In this document: in pieces, positions 17,170 through 25,393 of the stretch
How the letters are laid out: every line of letters begins with the position of its first letter
How positions within the stretch are numbered: the first letter of the stretch is position 1
Assembly: GCA_963698275.1 (NCBI GenBank)
Contig: CAVOQE010000011.1
Span: forward strand, 127,383 to 191,382
From: Anderseniella sp963698275
GTDB taxonomy: Bacteria; Pseudomonadota; Alphaproteobacteria; Rhizobiales; Aestuariivirgaceae
DNA length: 64,000 nucleotides
Reading direction: 5' to 3'
Translations under genes and position numbers: made by a program
Notes under the pieces: model-generated
What the model was told of the DNA's origin: nothing
Seen by the model: only the letters and a program-made list of their open reading frames with translations
The model's database searches: none

Positions 17170-18297
17170 ATGCCTGTTCTTTCGTTTCTGACCACCACCC
17201 ATTTTGACCATGGTTCGATCTCCCAGTTACAGAGGTCGCTGGACCGCAAAAACATAAAGCGCCCCCTGATTGCCACCGACAAGGGCATCGTTGCTGCCGG
17301 CATTCTGGATACGGTTGTCGGCGCGATGAGTGACGGCGCAGCCGCACCGGTGTTTGACGACACGCCGGGAAACCCCACCGAACGCGCCGTTATGGCGGCG
17401 TTCGCGGTCTATGAAGCAGAAGGTTGTGACGGTGTTGTCGCGCTGGGCGGAGGCTCTGCCATGGACCTTGGCAAGACAGTCGCGCTGCTGGCTGGTTCCG
17501 GCGGGCCGTTGAGCCAGTTTGATCCGTTGCGCGGCGGCAACAAGCTGGTCAAGAACATAGCACCTGTCATTGCCGTCCCGACCACGTCAGGCACCGGTTC
17601 TGAAGTGTCTCTTGGCATGGTCATCATCATGGAAGACGGCCGCAAACTGACCTTCGGCAATCCGAAATTCATCCCCAGCGTTGCCATATGTGATCCCGAA
17701 CTGACACTGGGCCTGCCGCCATTGTTGACCGCGGCGACCGGTATGGATGCCATCACCCACTGCATAGAGGCGTTTCTGACCCCGACGGTGAACCCGCCGG
17801 CAGACGGGGTGGGACTTGACGGGTTGTGGCGCGGATGGCGCAACCTTGCCAAGGCGGTGAAGGACGGCTCGGACCGGGATGCCCGTTGGGAGATGATGAT
17901 GGCGTCCACTGAAGGCGCGCATGCGTTCACCATGGGTTTGGGCGCGGTGCACGCCATGAGCCATGCCATCGGGCGGCGTGAAGACCTGCGCCTGCATCAC
18001 GGCACGCTGAATGCGGTGATCCTGCCGGCCGTTCTGCGGTTCAATGAACCGGGATGTGAGGAAAAGTATGACCGCCTGCGCGCGACCATGGGACTGGCTG
18101 CAGGCGCTGACCTTGCGCTTGCAATTGAAGAATTGAACGCAGACATCGGCCTGCCGTCCGGACTGGATGCCATGGGGGTGAGCGAAGACATGATCGAGGA
18201 TTTTGTGCCGCACGCCCTGGCTGACCTTGCCCACCGCACCAACCCGCGCAAGGTATCTGCGGAAGATTATGCGGCGCTGTTCAGACAGGCCATGTGA
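17170..18297 (+). CDS. iron-containing alcohol dehydrogenase
   Basis: This 375-residue group III alcohol dehydrogenase has an N-terminal nucleotide-binding half with VVALGGGSAMDLGKT near residues 88-102 and PTTSGTGSEVS, and a C-terminal helical half with the iron ligands in GMDAITHCIEA, VHAMSHAIG and LHHGTLNAV. It interconverts alcohols and aldehydes with NAD(P). The cognate alcohol is unknown; related enzymes act on 4-hydroxybutyrate, maleylacetate or lactaldehyde. It stands alone after a palindromic candidate operator. Confidence 0.92.
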   Translation: MPVLSFLTTTHFDHGSISQLQRSLDRKNIKRPLIATDKGIVAAGILDTVVGAMSDGAAAPVFDDTPGNPTERAVMAAFAVYEAEGCDGVVALGGGSAMDLGKTVALLAGSGGPLSQFDPLRGGNKLVKNIAPVIAVPTTSGTGSEVSLGMVIIMEDGRKLTFGNPKFIPSVAICDPELTLGLPPLLTAATGMDAITHCIEAFLTPTVNPPADGVGLDGLWRGWRNLAKAVKDGSDRDARWEMMMASTEGAHAFTMGLGAVHAMSHAIGRREDLRLHHGTLNAVILPAVLRFNEPGCEEKYDRLRATMGLAAGADLALAIEELNADIGLPSGLDAMGVSEDMIEDFVPHALADLAHRTNPRKVSAEDYAALFRQAM

Positions 18298-18362
18298 GAC
18301 ATTGCGCGCGGCACTGCTGCCCATCTGAAGTAACGCAGCGACTCGGGTTGAGGATTGAAACC

Positions 18363-19124
18363 TCAACCGGTCATCAGGTTGCGAACCGCTCCCAGCAGTA
18401 ACCAGCAGCCGATGACAAGCAGTCCGATGAAGAACAGCTTGCGGAACTGGTCTTCGGAGATGGACGAGCGATAACGTCTGCCGAGCCACAATCCGAAGAA
18501 GGCCGGGATCAGGGCAATGATTGAAATGATTGTCAGATCAGCGGTCATCAAGGAACGGCTGGTGAGGGAAACCGCCAGGGTTGTGGAAATGGTCACGAAG
18601 GTCACGCCAAGCGCCTGGACCAGCATGTCGCGGTGCATGCCGAGAGCCTGCAGGAACAAGATACCCGGCACGATGAAATTGCCGGTCATGCCGAACATCA
18701 ATCCGCCCAGTGCCGAACAGATGACCGACCAAAACGTTTCGCGCTCCGGCGCCGGCGCAGGTGTGCGGAAACCGGTGAACGAGATCAGCGAGTTGAGAAC
18801 AAGAATGATGCCGAGCATGGCGACCATGTAGTCGGACCGCGCCGCCGCCAGTACCTGAATTCCGATCCAGACGCCAACGATGGCGGTTAACAGAAACGGC
18901 CAGAAGCGCGCAATAATCTCCTTCAGATGCGGACCGGTCAGGGCCTGCCAGAGGTTGGTGACCATCAGCGGTATGACAATAACAGCGAGGCTGGTTTTCA
19001 GGCCGAGTGGCAGCGTCAGCACGGCCAGCGTCACGGTCGGCAATCCGAGCCCGATGGTGCCCTTGACGAAACCGGCAGCAACAAAGGTGACGGCAATCAG
19101 CGCCAGTATTTCAGGTGTCCACAT
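18363..19124 (-). CDS. TauE/SafE family sulfite/anion exporter
   Basis: This inner-membrane protein of about 253 residues has seven to eight hydrophobic helices and the two TauE-type repeats (VTFVAAGFVKGTIGLGLPTVTL near the start and GLMFGMTGNFIVPGILFL in the middle, each with a Gly-rich turn). Family members move sulfite, sulfoacetate or similar anions. The start is set at 19124 (MWTPEILALIAV), just before the first helix; the ATG at 19181 adds 19 residues and cannot be excluded. It converges with the alcohol dehydrogenase and is divergent from the LrgA-like gene. Confidence 0.87.
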   Translation of the reverse strand: MWTPEILALIAVTFVAAGFVKGTIGLGLPTVTLAVLTLPLGLKTSLAVIVIPLMVTNLWQALTGPHLKEIIARFWPFLLTAIVGVWIGIQVLAAARSDYMVAMLGIILVLNSLISFTGFRTPAPAPERETFWSVICSALGGLMFGMTGNFIVPGILFLQALGMHRDMLVQALGVTFVTISTTLAVSLTSRSLMTADLTIISIIALIPAFFGLWLGRRYRSSISEDQFRKLFFIGLLVIGCWLLLGAVRNLMTG

Positions 19125-19229
19125 GAGCACAGGAAGTAGCAGCGCATGGCCGGGTTGGCCAGTGGGCTTGACGGCCTGCATGACAAGCAGTCTGTTTGAG
19201 CATGGCTGAATGTTGAGGTGGGATTTTTC

Positions 19230-19574
19230 ATGTTGAATGCACTGACCCTTATTCTTGTGTGCCAGCTTGCCGGGGAGCTGGCATCGGGCGGTTTACAACT
19301 GCCGGTACCCGGTCCGGTCATCGGCATGGTGGTGCTTTTTATCTATCTGATGGTGCGCGGTGGCGTTTCACAGGCCATGGGCAGAACCGCTGACGGATTG
19401 CTGAGCCATCTGTCCTTGTTGTTTGTACCCGCCGGTGTTGGCGTGATGCTCCATTTCCGGTTGCTGGAGGACAACTGGCTTGCGGTATCAGTGGCGTTGC
19501 TGGCAAGCACGGTTGCGACCATCATCGTAACCGCCCTGATGATGCGGTGGCTGTCCGGAAAGCAGGCATCATGA
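19230..19574 (+). CDS. CidA/LrgA family holin-like protein
   Basis: This 114-residue membrane protein has four predicted helices and the family motif LPVPGPVIGMVVLF near residues 26-39. CidA/LrgA proteins act with CidB/LrgB in murein hydrolase control or pyruvate transport. ATG 19230 follows GAGGTGGG by seven bases, and the GTG at 19218 sits inside that ribosome site. The stop overlaps the ATG of the LrgB gene (ATGA), so the two are translationally coupled. Confidence 0.88.
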   Translation: MLNALTLILVCQLAGELASGGLQLPVPGPVIGMVVLFIYLMVRGGVSQAMGRTADGLLSHLSLLFVPAGVGVMLHFRLLEDNWLAVSVALLASTVATIIVTALMMRWLSGKQAS

Positions 19575-20287
19575 CCGGCCTGCGCGATGTCTGGGTCTAT
19601 CTGTCGGCAAGCCCTTTGCTGCACCTGACGATGACGCTGGTGGCCTTCCAGGCAGGATCGTGGATTTATGAAAAGGCCAACAGGAACCCTCTGCTGAACC
19701 CGGTCCTTTTGTCAGTGATTGCGGTTGTGACCATGTTGGTGATAACCGGCACCGCCTATCAGGACTACTTCGAAGGCGCGCAATTTGTGCACTTCCTGCT
19801 GGGACCGGCGACGGTCGCGCTTGCGATCCCGCTGTACAGGCAATTTGACAAGGTTAGAGGGTCTGCGCTGGCCATCCTGTCCAGCGTTCTGGCGGGCTCC
19901 CTGACCGCCATACTGACAGCACTTGCCATTGGAAGCCTGCTTGGCGGTTCCACCGATACATTGTTGTCCCTGGCGCCGAAATCGGTAACAGCGCCGGTTG
20001 CCATGGGCATATCGGAACAACTCGGAGGATTGCCGTCGCTGACCGCAGTGCTGGTAATCCTGACCGGCATCGCAGGCGCCATGCTGGGCCCGGTTGTGTT
20101 GGACACGATCGGCGTCAAAGACTGGGCAGCACGCGGTCTTGCCATGGGCACCGCCAGCCATGGCATTGCCACCGCCAGGGCCCTGCAGGTCAACGAGGTG
20201 GCAGGTGCGTTTTCCGGTCTGGCGATGGGGCTCAACGCGCTTGCAACAGCCATTCTGCTGCCGTTGATCTGGAATTGGTTCTTTTGA
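19571..20287 (+). CDS. LrgB/CidB family membrane protein
   Basis: This 238-residue integral membrane protein has the LrgB core: LNPVLLSVIAV near residue 40, SVTAPVAMGISEQLGG near the middle and AMGTASHGIATARAL close to the C-terminus. It is the partner of the preceding LrgA-like protein, with which it overlaps by four bases. Known roles in other bacteria are control of autolysis and uptake of pyruvate or export of glycolate-type acids; which applies here is unknown. The start at 19571 is chosen for the overlap rather than the ATG at 19547. Confidence 0.9.
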   Translation: MTGLRDVWVYLSASPLLHLTMTLVAFQAGSWIYEKANRNPLLNPVLLSVIAVVTMLVITGTAYQDYFEGAQFVHFLLGPATVALAIPLYRQFDKVRGSALAILSSVLAGSLTAILTALAIGSLLGGSTDTLLSLAPKSVTAPVAMGISEQLGGLPSLTAVLVILTGIAGAMLGPVVLDTIGVKDWAARGLAMGTASHGIATARALQVNEVAGAFSGLAMGLNALATAILLPLIWNWFF

Positions 20288-20323
20288 GTGGAGTGTTTTG
20301 CTGGTCGAATATTGAAGGTTATA

Positions 20324-20567
20324 TCGCTCACGCCAGCAGCCTGCGGCTGCGCTCCGCATGGGTGGGCCTGACCGGCCCGAGGCCCGTCGGGCCTAGTTGT
20401 GTTTTGGTGGTCGAACAGCTTATCCGCCTTCGGCGGGCCGTTCTACGACCCTGAACAACCCTTGTGATGAACTCCTTCCGAAACACGAAGTGCTGAGGCA
20501 AGGCCGACCGGCCGCCGCACGAAGTGCGCCCTAGCGGAGCGCAGCCGCAGGCTGCTGGCGTGAGCGA
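20324..20567. mobile_element. 244-bp element bounded by perfect 34-bp inverted repeats
   Basis: The left arm 20324-20357 (TCGCTCACGCCAGCAG...) and right arm 20534-20567 are exact reverse complements over 34 bases. The 176-base interior has no gene and contains its own short GC-rich stems. It may be a MITE-like or palindromic mobile repeat, or a very large hairpin. No flanking target duplication is evident. Confidence 0.7.
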
Positions 20568-20591
20568 AATAAAACAAGCCACCCCACAGTT

Positions 20592-20677
20592 TGTCATCCT
20601 CGAGCTTGTCCCGAGGATCCATCGATTTCAACCTGCTGCTGCATTCTTGGATCCTCGGCACAGGACCGAGGATGACA
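20592..20677. repeat. 86-bp palindromic repeat
   Basis: TGTCATCCTCG and CCGAGGATCCA on the left mirror TTGGATCCTCGG and CGAGGATGACA on the right, separated by a 20-base centre. Palindromes built on TCATCC...CCGAGGATCC are, from memory, dispersed in many alphaproteobacterial genomes. It lies 25 bp after the 34-bp inverted-repeat element, so the 439-bp gap 20288-20726 is mostly repeat DNA. Confidence 0.75.
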
Positions 20678-20726
20678 CATTTGCAATTGGGTCTGCGGGA
20701 CCTGTCCCACCGCGAGCGTCAATTCC

Positions 20727-21605
20727 CTACCTTGTAACCACCTGCTTGGCTGCATCAAATTCTGCGCGGCGGCGGGCAAGCTCTTCGGGTGAGAGCCTGG
20801 CCGGATTGGAATAATCGTCTTTCCAGCTGTCGTCACCTGCTGTCCACTCCAGTGGCGATACGAGTGTGGTGCGCGGGCGTGACACGATCTCCAGCGCGCT
20901 CAGCGCCAGCCCGAGGGTGAACTGCTGGCTTTCCTCGTCAAACGGTTTGCCGGCCGCATTACCGAGCGGAAAATCCGAAAATACAAATCTCGGCACACCG
21001 CAATGTTCAACGATATCCTTCGCGCACCCCATGACGACGGTGGCAATACCTGCGGCTTCCAGGTGCCGTGCGGCGAGCGAAACCGACTGATGACATACCG
21101 GGCAATTTGCAACCAGGACGGCTGCCTGGGTGCCTTCGTCGGCCAGTGCCTCAAGCAGCTGAGGCGCGTCTGTCACGATGTTCGTGCGTTGCGACCTATT
21201 GGTGGGGAACCCGTAGACCTGTGTCGTGAGGGAACCAATGCGTCCTGATTGTTCAGCCTGTTTCAAGGCGTCCAGGGGAAACCAGGTGCGCGGGTCTTCA
21301 GCTGTTGTGTGGGTGCGGTCATAGGCAATGTGGGAGATGCGCACGTCGGGGGCGGGGCTGACCGGATGGGACCATATATGGTGAAACTTTGCCGCCCCGT
21401 TATAGGGCGCACCGGGGCCCTGATCGCCTGCACCGGGGCTGAACAGTGCAGCGGTTGTTACCAGTGCGACACGAGACTTTGAGATCGGGCGGCCAAGACC
21501 CGAAAACGGTACATCTTCGTTGTGCGCCCATTCATAAGGGTTGCCGTAGCCCAGTGCCAGATACCAGTCACGCGTGCGCTGCATGTAGGCGAGGGGTTCA
21601 CCCAT
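20727..21605 (-). CDS. GrdB-like glycine/sarcosine/betaine reductase family protein (no selenocysteine)
   Basis: This 292-residue protein starts MGEPLAYMQRTRDWYLALGY and resembles the B subunit family of glycine/betaine reductases: ALVTTAALFSPG, FHHIWSHP, ISHIAYDRTHT, and AVLVANCPVCHQSVS, where a CxxC pair stands in the redox region. No in-frame TGA is present, so no selenocysteine is used. True reductases need GrdA and GrdC partners, which are absent here, so the activity is unknown. The start at 21605 overlaps the end of the Sel1 gene by eight bases; the ATG at 21686 would extend far into it. It is the last gene of a minus-strand run from the ThiE-like gene. Confidence 0.72.
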   Translation of the reverse strand: MGEPLAYMQRTRDWYLALGYGNPYEWAHNEDVPFSGLGRPISKSRVALVTTAALFSPGAGDQGPGAPYNGAAKFHHIWSHPVSPAPDVRISHIAYDRTHTTAEDPRTWFPLDALKQAEQSGRIGSLTTQVYGFPTNRSQRTNIVTDAPQLLEALADEGTQAAVLVANCPVCHQSVSLAARHLEAAGIATVVMGCAKDIVEHCGVPRFVFSDFPLGNAAGKPFDEESQQFTLGLALSALEIVSRPRTTLVSPLEWTAGDDSWKDDYSNPARLSPEELARRRAEFDAAKQVVTR

Positions 21606-22566
21606 TACGGTCGGTCTTGCCGTCGGCTGCATTGAGGCGCTTGTTCTTGAGATCTTCGGCGAACACACGGGCGCGGCGTTCTGCATCGCCCAGTTGCGGT
21701 GAAGACAGGTTGGACATCATCACATCGAGATCGGCGTCTGTCCTGCCGGCCTGCCTGGCCAGGGTATAGTACTTGGCGGCCTCGACGCGGTCCTTTGTCA
21801 TGCCACGCCCGGCAGCCAGGATACGGGCGATGAACAATTGCGCGTCCGGATTGCCGGCATTGGCTGCAACCAGCAGCCATTGTGCGCCGATCTTGTAATC
21901 CTTGCGCAAGCCCGCATCACCGCCATAAACCATCAGGCCATAGTCAAGCGCAGCTTCCGGCAAGCCCTGCACCGCAGCCTTTTGAAACCAGATACTGGCC
22001 GTTGTCAGGTTCTTGTCGACACCGTCGCCGTTCACGTACAGCAGACCTAGATTGTACTGTGCCTGGGCAAGACCTGCATCCGCTGCCTTGCGAATGTGTC
22101 TGGCGGCCAGAACGGGATCGGCCAGAACGCCGTTGCCCTGATAGTATATAAGACCCAGTTCATTGCTGGCCTCCATATGACCGGCAGCAGCGGCTTTGGC
22201 CAGCCATTTGCGCGCTTTCGCCGGGTCTGCGGCGCCTGCTTGCCCGGTCAGGTTCAACATGCCAATCCGGAACATGGCACCGGTATGATCCTGCGCCGCA
22301 GCCATTTCATACCACTGCAGCGCGTTGGCCATGTCGATTTGTTGGCCACGGCCAAGCTCGTACATTTCGCCGAGCATGAGCTGCGCCTTGACATCACCCT
22401 TGGTTGCCAGCGGAACGGCAATCTCGTAGGCGGCAGGGTAGTTCTCATCAGAATAAAGAGCTGCCGCCTCCTTGAAGGTAGGGGCAAGCTTGCTGGTTTG
22501 GGCATTGGCATCTGCAATCGACAACACCAGGGAAGCCGCCAGCAGACCGGTCAGGAACAGCTTCAT
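21598..22566 (-). CDS. Sel1-repeat exported protein
   Basis: This 322-residue protein has a signal peptide (MKLFLTGLLAASLVLSIADANA) and then six or seven Sel1-like TPR repeats, seen as recurring patterns such as AQLMLGEMYELGRG, ASNELGLIYYQGNG and AQYNLGLLYVNGDG. Sel1 proteins are solenoid scaffolds for protein binding, here probably periplasmic. The start at 22566 is chosen for the signal peptide and an AGGAG site; it overlaps the ThiE-like stop by four bases. Confidence 0.86.
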   Translation of the reverse strand: MKLFLTGLLAASLVLSIADANAQTSKLAPTFKEAAALYSDENYPAAYEIAVPLATKGDVKAQLMLGEMYELGRGQQIDMANALQWYEMAAAQDHTGAMFRIGMLNLTGQAGAADPAKARKWLAKAAAAGHMEASNELGLIYYQGNGVLADPVLAARHIRKAADAGLAQAQYNLGLLYVNGDGVDKNLTTASIWFQKAAVQGLPEAALDYGLMVYGGDAGLRKDYKIGAQWLLVAANAGNPDAQLFIARILAAGRGMTKDRVEAAKYYTLARQAGRTDADLDVMMSNLSSPQLGDAERRARVFAEDLKNKRLNAADGKTDRNG

Positions 22567-23171
22567 GAAGCGCTCCTGTTCCCGGCAGCCGTGAGAGCGC
22601 GGCCAAGTCGTGCTGCCTCGTCTGCGGAATCCCACATGGCGGCGGGCGGCATGACAAAATCAGCGCCTGCGGCAATTGCGTCCAGGCAGGCGGCCTCGTC
22701 GAGCGCGCCCAGTCCAACGCACGGCACTTCAAACAGCGGTACCCACCAGGTGAGAAGATCCACGCCTGCCGGAGAAGCCAGATCAAAGGCGATATAGTCG
22801 ATGTCGGTCTCACCGGCCTCCATGGCGGCGTGGCGCGAACCGGATGCCACAAAACCAACGCTGGCATTGCGGCCCAGTGTCTTGTGTGCAGACACTGCGT
22901 CGTCAACGCTGGTGGTGATGTGAACACCGTCGGCTTTTTCGTAAGCCGCAAAGCGGCTGTCATCCACAATCAGGACGGCGATGTCATTTTGCTGTGCGAT
23001 CGGCATGACCTTGTCCGTTAAAGCTTTATCTGCGGGCAGAACCAGACAGGCAACGTCGCCTGCACCTGCTGCGGCTGTGAGGCTTGCCGCGATAATGTCA
23101 GCATCCATGCCTGACGGTGGCATCAGGAAGAGGCGGCAATTGGGCAGATTTTCGGCAGGTTGTTTGCTCAT
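22563..23171 (-). CDS. thiamine-phosphate synthase (ThiE)-like protein
   Basis: This protein of about 202 residues has a TIM-barrel layout of the ThiE/TenI family: CRLFLMPP, ADGVHITTS in the place of the usual DGVHLGQ, and SVGFVASGSRHAAMEAGE followed by DYIAF and GAGALDE-like ends (VGLGALDEAACLDAIAAGADFV). The key phosphate and Mg residues of active ThiE are not clearly all present, so a changed function is possible. The start at 23171 (MSKQPAENLPN) is preferred over 23240. It sits between the glycolytic genes and the Sel1 gene, which I recall as a repeated arrangement in Rhizobiales. Confidence 0.72.
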   Translation of the reverse strand: MSKQPAENLPNCRLFLMPPSGMDADIIAASLTAAAGAGDVACLVLPADKALTDKVMPIAQQNDIAVLIVDDSRFAAYEKADGVHITTSVDDAVSAHKTLGRNASVGFVASGSRHAAMEAGETDIDYIAFDLASPAGVDLLTWWVPLFEVPCVGLGALDEAACLDAIAAGADFVMPPAAMWDSADEAARLGRALTAAGNRSAS

Positions 23172-23284
23172 GAGGCGAATCAATTCGATAAGGATGGATG
23201 CAATGCGGCCCAGTGATAGCGGGATTGCCCGGGCAAGCAAATGGGTTTGAATCTCAATGTCGCCGGATTTGTCGCAATCCGGGT

Positions 23285-24316
23285 CTAAAGCTTCACCGGC
23301 CAGGTGTCAGAGAGACGGTAGCCTTCGGGCCAGGGATCTTCGGGATCGAGCATGACCTGGTGCGTGCCGGTGACCCAGGCCCGGCCCCTGATACTGGGCA
23401 CGATAGCGGGATGTCCGGCGATGCTGGTCACACTCTCCAGCCGGCAGTCAAACCGTGATCCGATGATGGAGCGGCCCACAAAGCGGTCTCCTGCATCCAG
23501 TTGTCCTTTTGCATGCAGCACCGCCATGCGGGCCGAGCACCCGGTACCGCAGGGGCTGCGGTCCAGCTTGCCGGGATCTATGGCAACCGCATTGCGGCCT
23601 GACGGCACACCGGCATCATCTTCCAGCGGCATGGCGACCTGGCAGAAAGAAATGTGCGACCAGTCGGGATTGCCGGGGTGGGTGAAACCGAGTTGCTCGT
23701 TGGCGGCTCTGGTGATCTTTGCCCCAAGCGTTGCGATGTCTCTTGCTTCATCCGGCTGGATGGAAAAACCCAGAGCAGGCGCGTCAACGATAACGAAACT
23801 GTCTCCACCATATGCGGTGTCGACGCTCAGCGTGCCATGGCCTTCCACTTCCAGCTTCGCATCCAGCTTGTCGGCGAACGACGGCACATTGCGCACGGTG
23901 ATGGATTTTGCCTTGCCGGCCTCGCAATGAGCCGTCACGGCGACAAGGCCGCCGGGGGCTTCGAGATTGAACCGGGTTTCCGGCTCCGTCATTTCAACCA
24001 GCCCGGTATCGAGCAGCACGGATGATACGCAGATGGAGTTTGAACCGGACATGGGCGGCGTATGTTCAGGTTCCATGACGATGAAGCCGAACTGCGCATC
24101 TGAGTGTTTTGCCGGTACCAGCAGGTTGATGTGCCTGAATACGCCGCCGCGCGGTTCGTTCAGCACGAAATTGCGAAGTGTCTGGTCGCTGGCGATGAAA
24201 GCGCGCTGTTCCCACAGAGTTTCACCGGGCGGCGGGGCAACGCCTCCGACGATCACGTCACCCACTTCACCTTCGGCATGGGCGGAGACTATGTGGATGA
24301 CGCGGGAGGTTCGCAC
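23285..24316 (-). CDS. proline racemase superfamily protein (hydroxyproline epimerase or dehydratase type)
   Basis: This 343-residue enzyme opens VRTSRVIHIVSAHAEGEVGDVIVGG. The two catalytic positions read MSGSNSIC (Ser in place of the first Cys) and DRSPCGTGCSARMA (Cys retained). Family knowledge: Cys/Cys members racemise proline or epimerise 4-hydroxyproline, and Cys/Thr members dehydrate trans-3-hydroxyproline; the Ser/Cys pair is a less common type. The GTG start at 24316 lies 11 bases after the fba stop, and the longer frame from 24616 would be antisense-free but overlaps fba wholly. Being inside a glycolytic operon is unusual for this family. Confidence 0.82.
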   Translation of the reverse strand: MRTSRVIHIVSAHAEGEVGDVIVGGVAPPPGETLWEQRAFIASDQTLRNFVLNEPRGGVFRHINLLVPAKHSDAQFGFIVMEPEHTPPMSGSNSICVSSVLLDTGLVEMTEPETRFNLEAPGGLVAVTAHCEAGKAKSITVRNVPSFADKLDAKLEVEGHGTLSVDTAYGGDSFVIVDAPALGFSIQPDEARDIATLGAKITRAANEQLGFTHPGNPDWSHISFCQVAMPLEDDAGVPSGRNAVAIDPGKLDRSPCGTGCSARMAVLHAKGQLDAGDRFVGRSIIGSRFDCRLESVTSIAGHPAIVPSIRGRAWVTGTHQVMLDPEDPWPEGYRLSDTWPVKL

Positions 24317-24327
24317 GGGCGCGAGAC

Positions 24328-25359
24328 CTACCCGGCCTTCTCCGCCGCCTTGGTCCATTTGCCTTTTGACGCAAGACCGTTCATGGCGGCGCGATGGGCA
24401 AAGGCTGCCTGTGCCGCCTTGACGTTTGCCGGATTGCCACCCCAGGCCTTGAGCGCTGCTGCCTGCAGGGCGCGGCCATAGGAAAATGTCAGGTTCCACG
24501 GCACATCGTGACGCGAGTTCATCAGCGAGAGATGCTCGGTTGCCAGAATGTCGGACTGGCCGCCTGACAGGAAGGCAATGCCAGGAACGGCGGTCGGTAC
24601 ACAAGCCTTCAGGCATTTCACCGTCATGTCGGCAACCTGCACCGCACTTGCCTGCTTGGCGGCGTTTTTGCCGGGCACGATCATGTTCGGTTTCAGCACA
24701 ATGCCTTCAAGATTGACGCGGGCTTCATAGAGTTCGGAGAACACGATTTTCAGGGTCCGCTCGGTAACATCATAGCAGCGCTCGATGGAGTGCGCGGCGA
24801 CCGGGCCATCCATCAGCACTTCGGGCTCGACAATCGGGACGATGCCGTTTTCCTGGCACAGGGCGGCATAGCGCGCCAGTGCATGGGCATTGGCACGAAT
24901 ACAGCCGTAAGTCGGTGTGCCGGGAGCGATATCGATAACGGCGCGCCATTTGGCAAAGCGGGCACCAAGCCTGTGATATTCCTTCAGGCGGGCACGCAGG
25001 CCATCGAGACCGGCGGTGATCTTCTCACCCTTGAAGCCGGCCATGTCGTGTGCGCCGGCATCAACCTTGATGCCGGGAATGGAGTTTGTGGCCTGCATCA
25101 TTTCAACGAGCGTCTGTTTGCCGTTGGCTGATGACTGGCGAATGGTTTCATCAAACAGGATGACGCCGGAAATGTTCTTCTTCATGGCCGACTTGGCAGA
25201 AAACAGCATTTCGCGATAGTTGCGGCGGCTGTCTTCGGTTGATGCAACGGCGATGGTATCAAACCGCTTCTTGATGGTGCCGGTGCTTTCATCTGCAGCA
25301 AGAATGCCCCTGCCGGGTGCAACCATGGCGTTCGCAATGTCTTCGAGTGTCTGTTTCAT
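24328..25359 (-). CDS. fba: class I fructose-bisphosphate aldolase
   Basis: This 343-residue enzyme starts MKQTLEDIANAMVAPGRGIL, followed by AADESTGTIKKRF, KWRAVIDI and the Schiff-base lysine segment EGIVLKPNMIVPG. It cleaves fructose-1,6-bisphosphate into two triose phosphates by the Schiff-base mechanism, without metal. The start at 25359 has family-like sequence right away, whereas the ATG at 25503 adds an unrelated stretch. It follows pgk with a 34-base gap and precedes the proline-racemase-like gene by 11 bases, consistent with a tkt-pgk-fba operon. Confidence 0.95.
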   Translation of the reverse strand: MKQTLEDIANAMVAPGRGILAADESTGTIKKRFDTIAVASTEDSRRNYREMLFSAKSAMKKNISGVILFDETIRQSSANGKQTLVEMMQATNSIPGIKVDAGAHDMAGFKGEKITAGLDGLRARLKEYHRLGARFAKWRAVIDIAPGTPTYGCIRANAHALARYAALCQENGIVPIVEPEVLMDGPVAAHSIERCYDVTERTLKIVFSELYEARVNLEGIVLKPNMIVPGKNAAKQASAVQVADMTVKCLKACVPTAVPGIAFLSGGQSDILATEHLSLMNSRHDVPWNLTFSYGRALQAAALKAWGGNPANVKAAQAAFAHRAAMNGLASKGKWTKAAEKAG

Positions 25360-25393
25360 ATCAGTCTGTGCCCCTTCGCAAACGAATGACCGT

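Noticed and set aside
20727..21605. Selenoprotein with in-frame TGA
   Set aside because: The frame is continuous with Cys at the redox positions, and no SECIS-like element or sel gene was seen.
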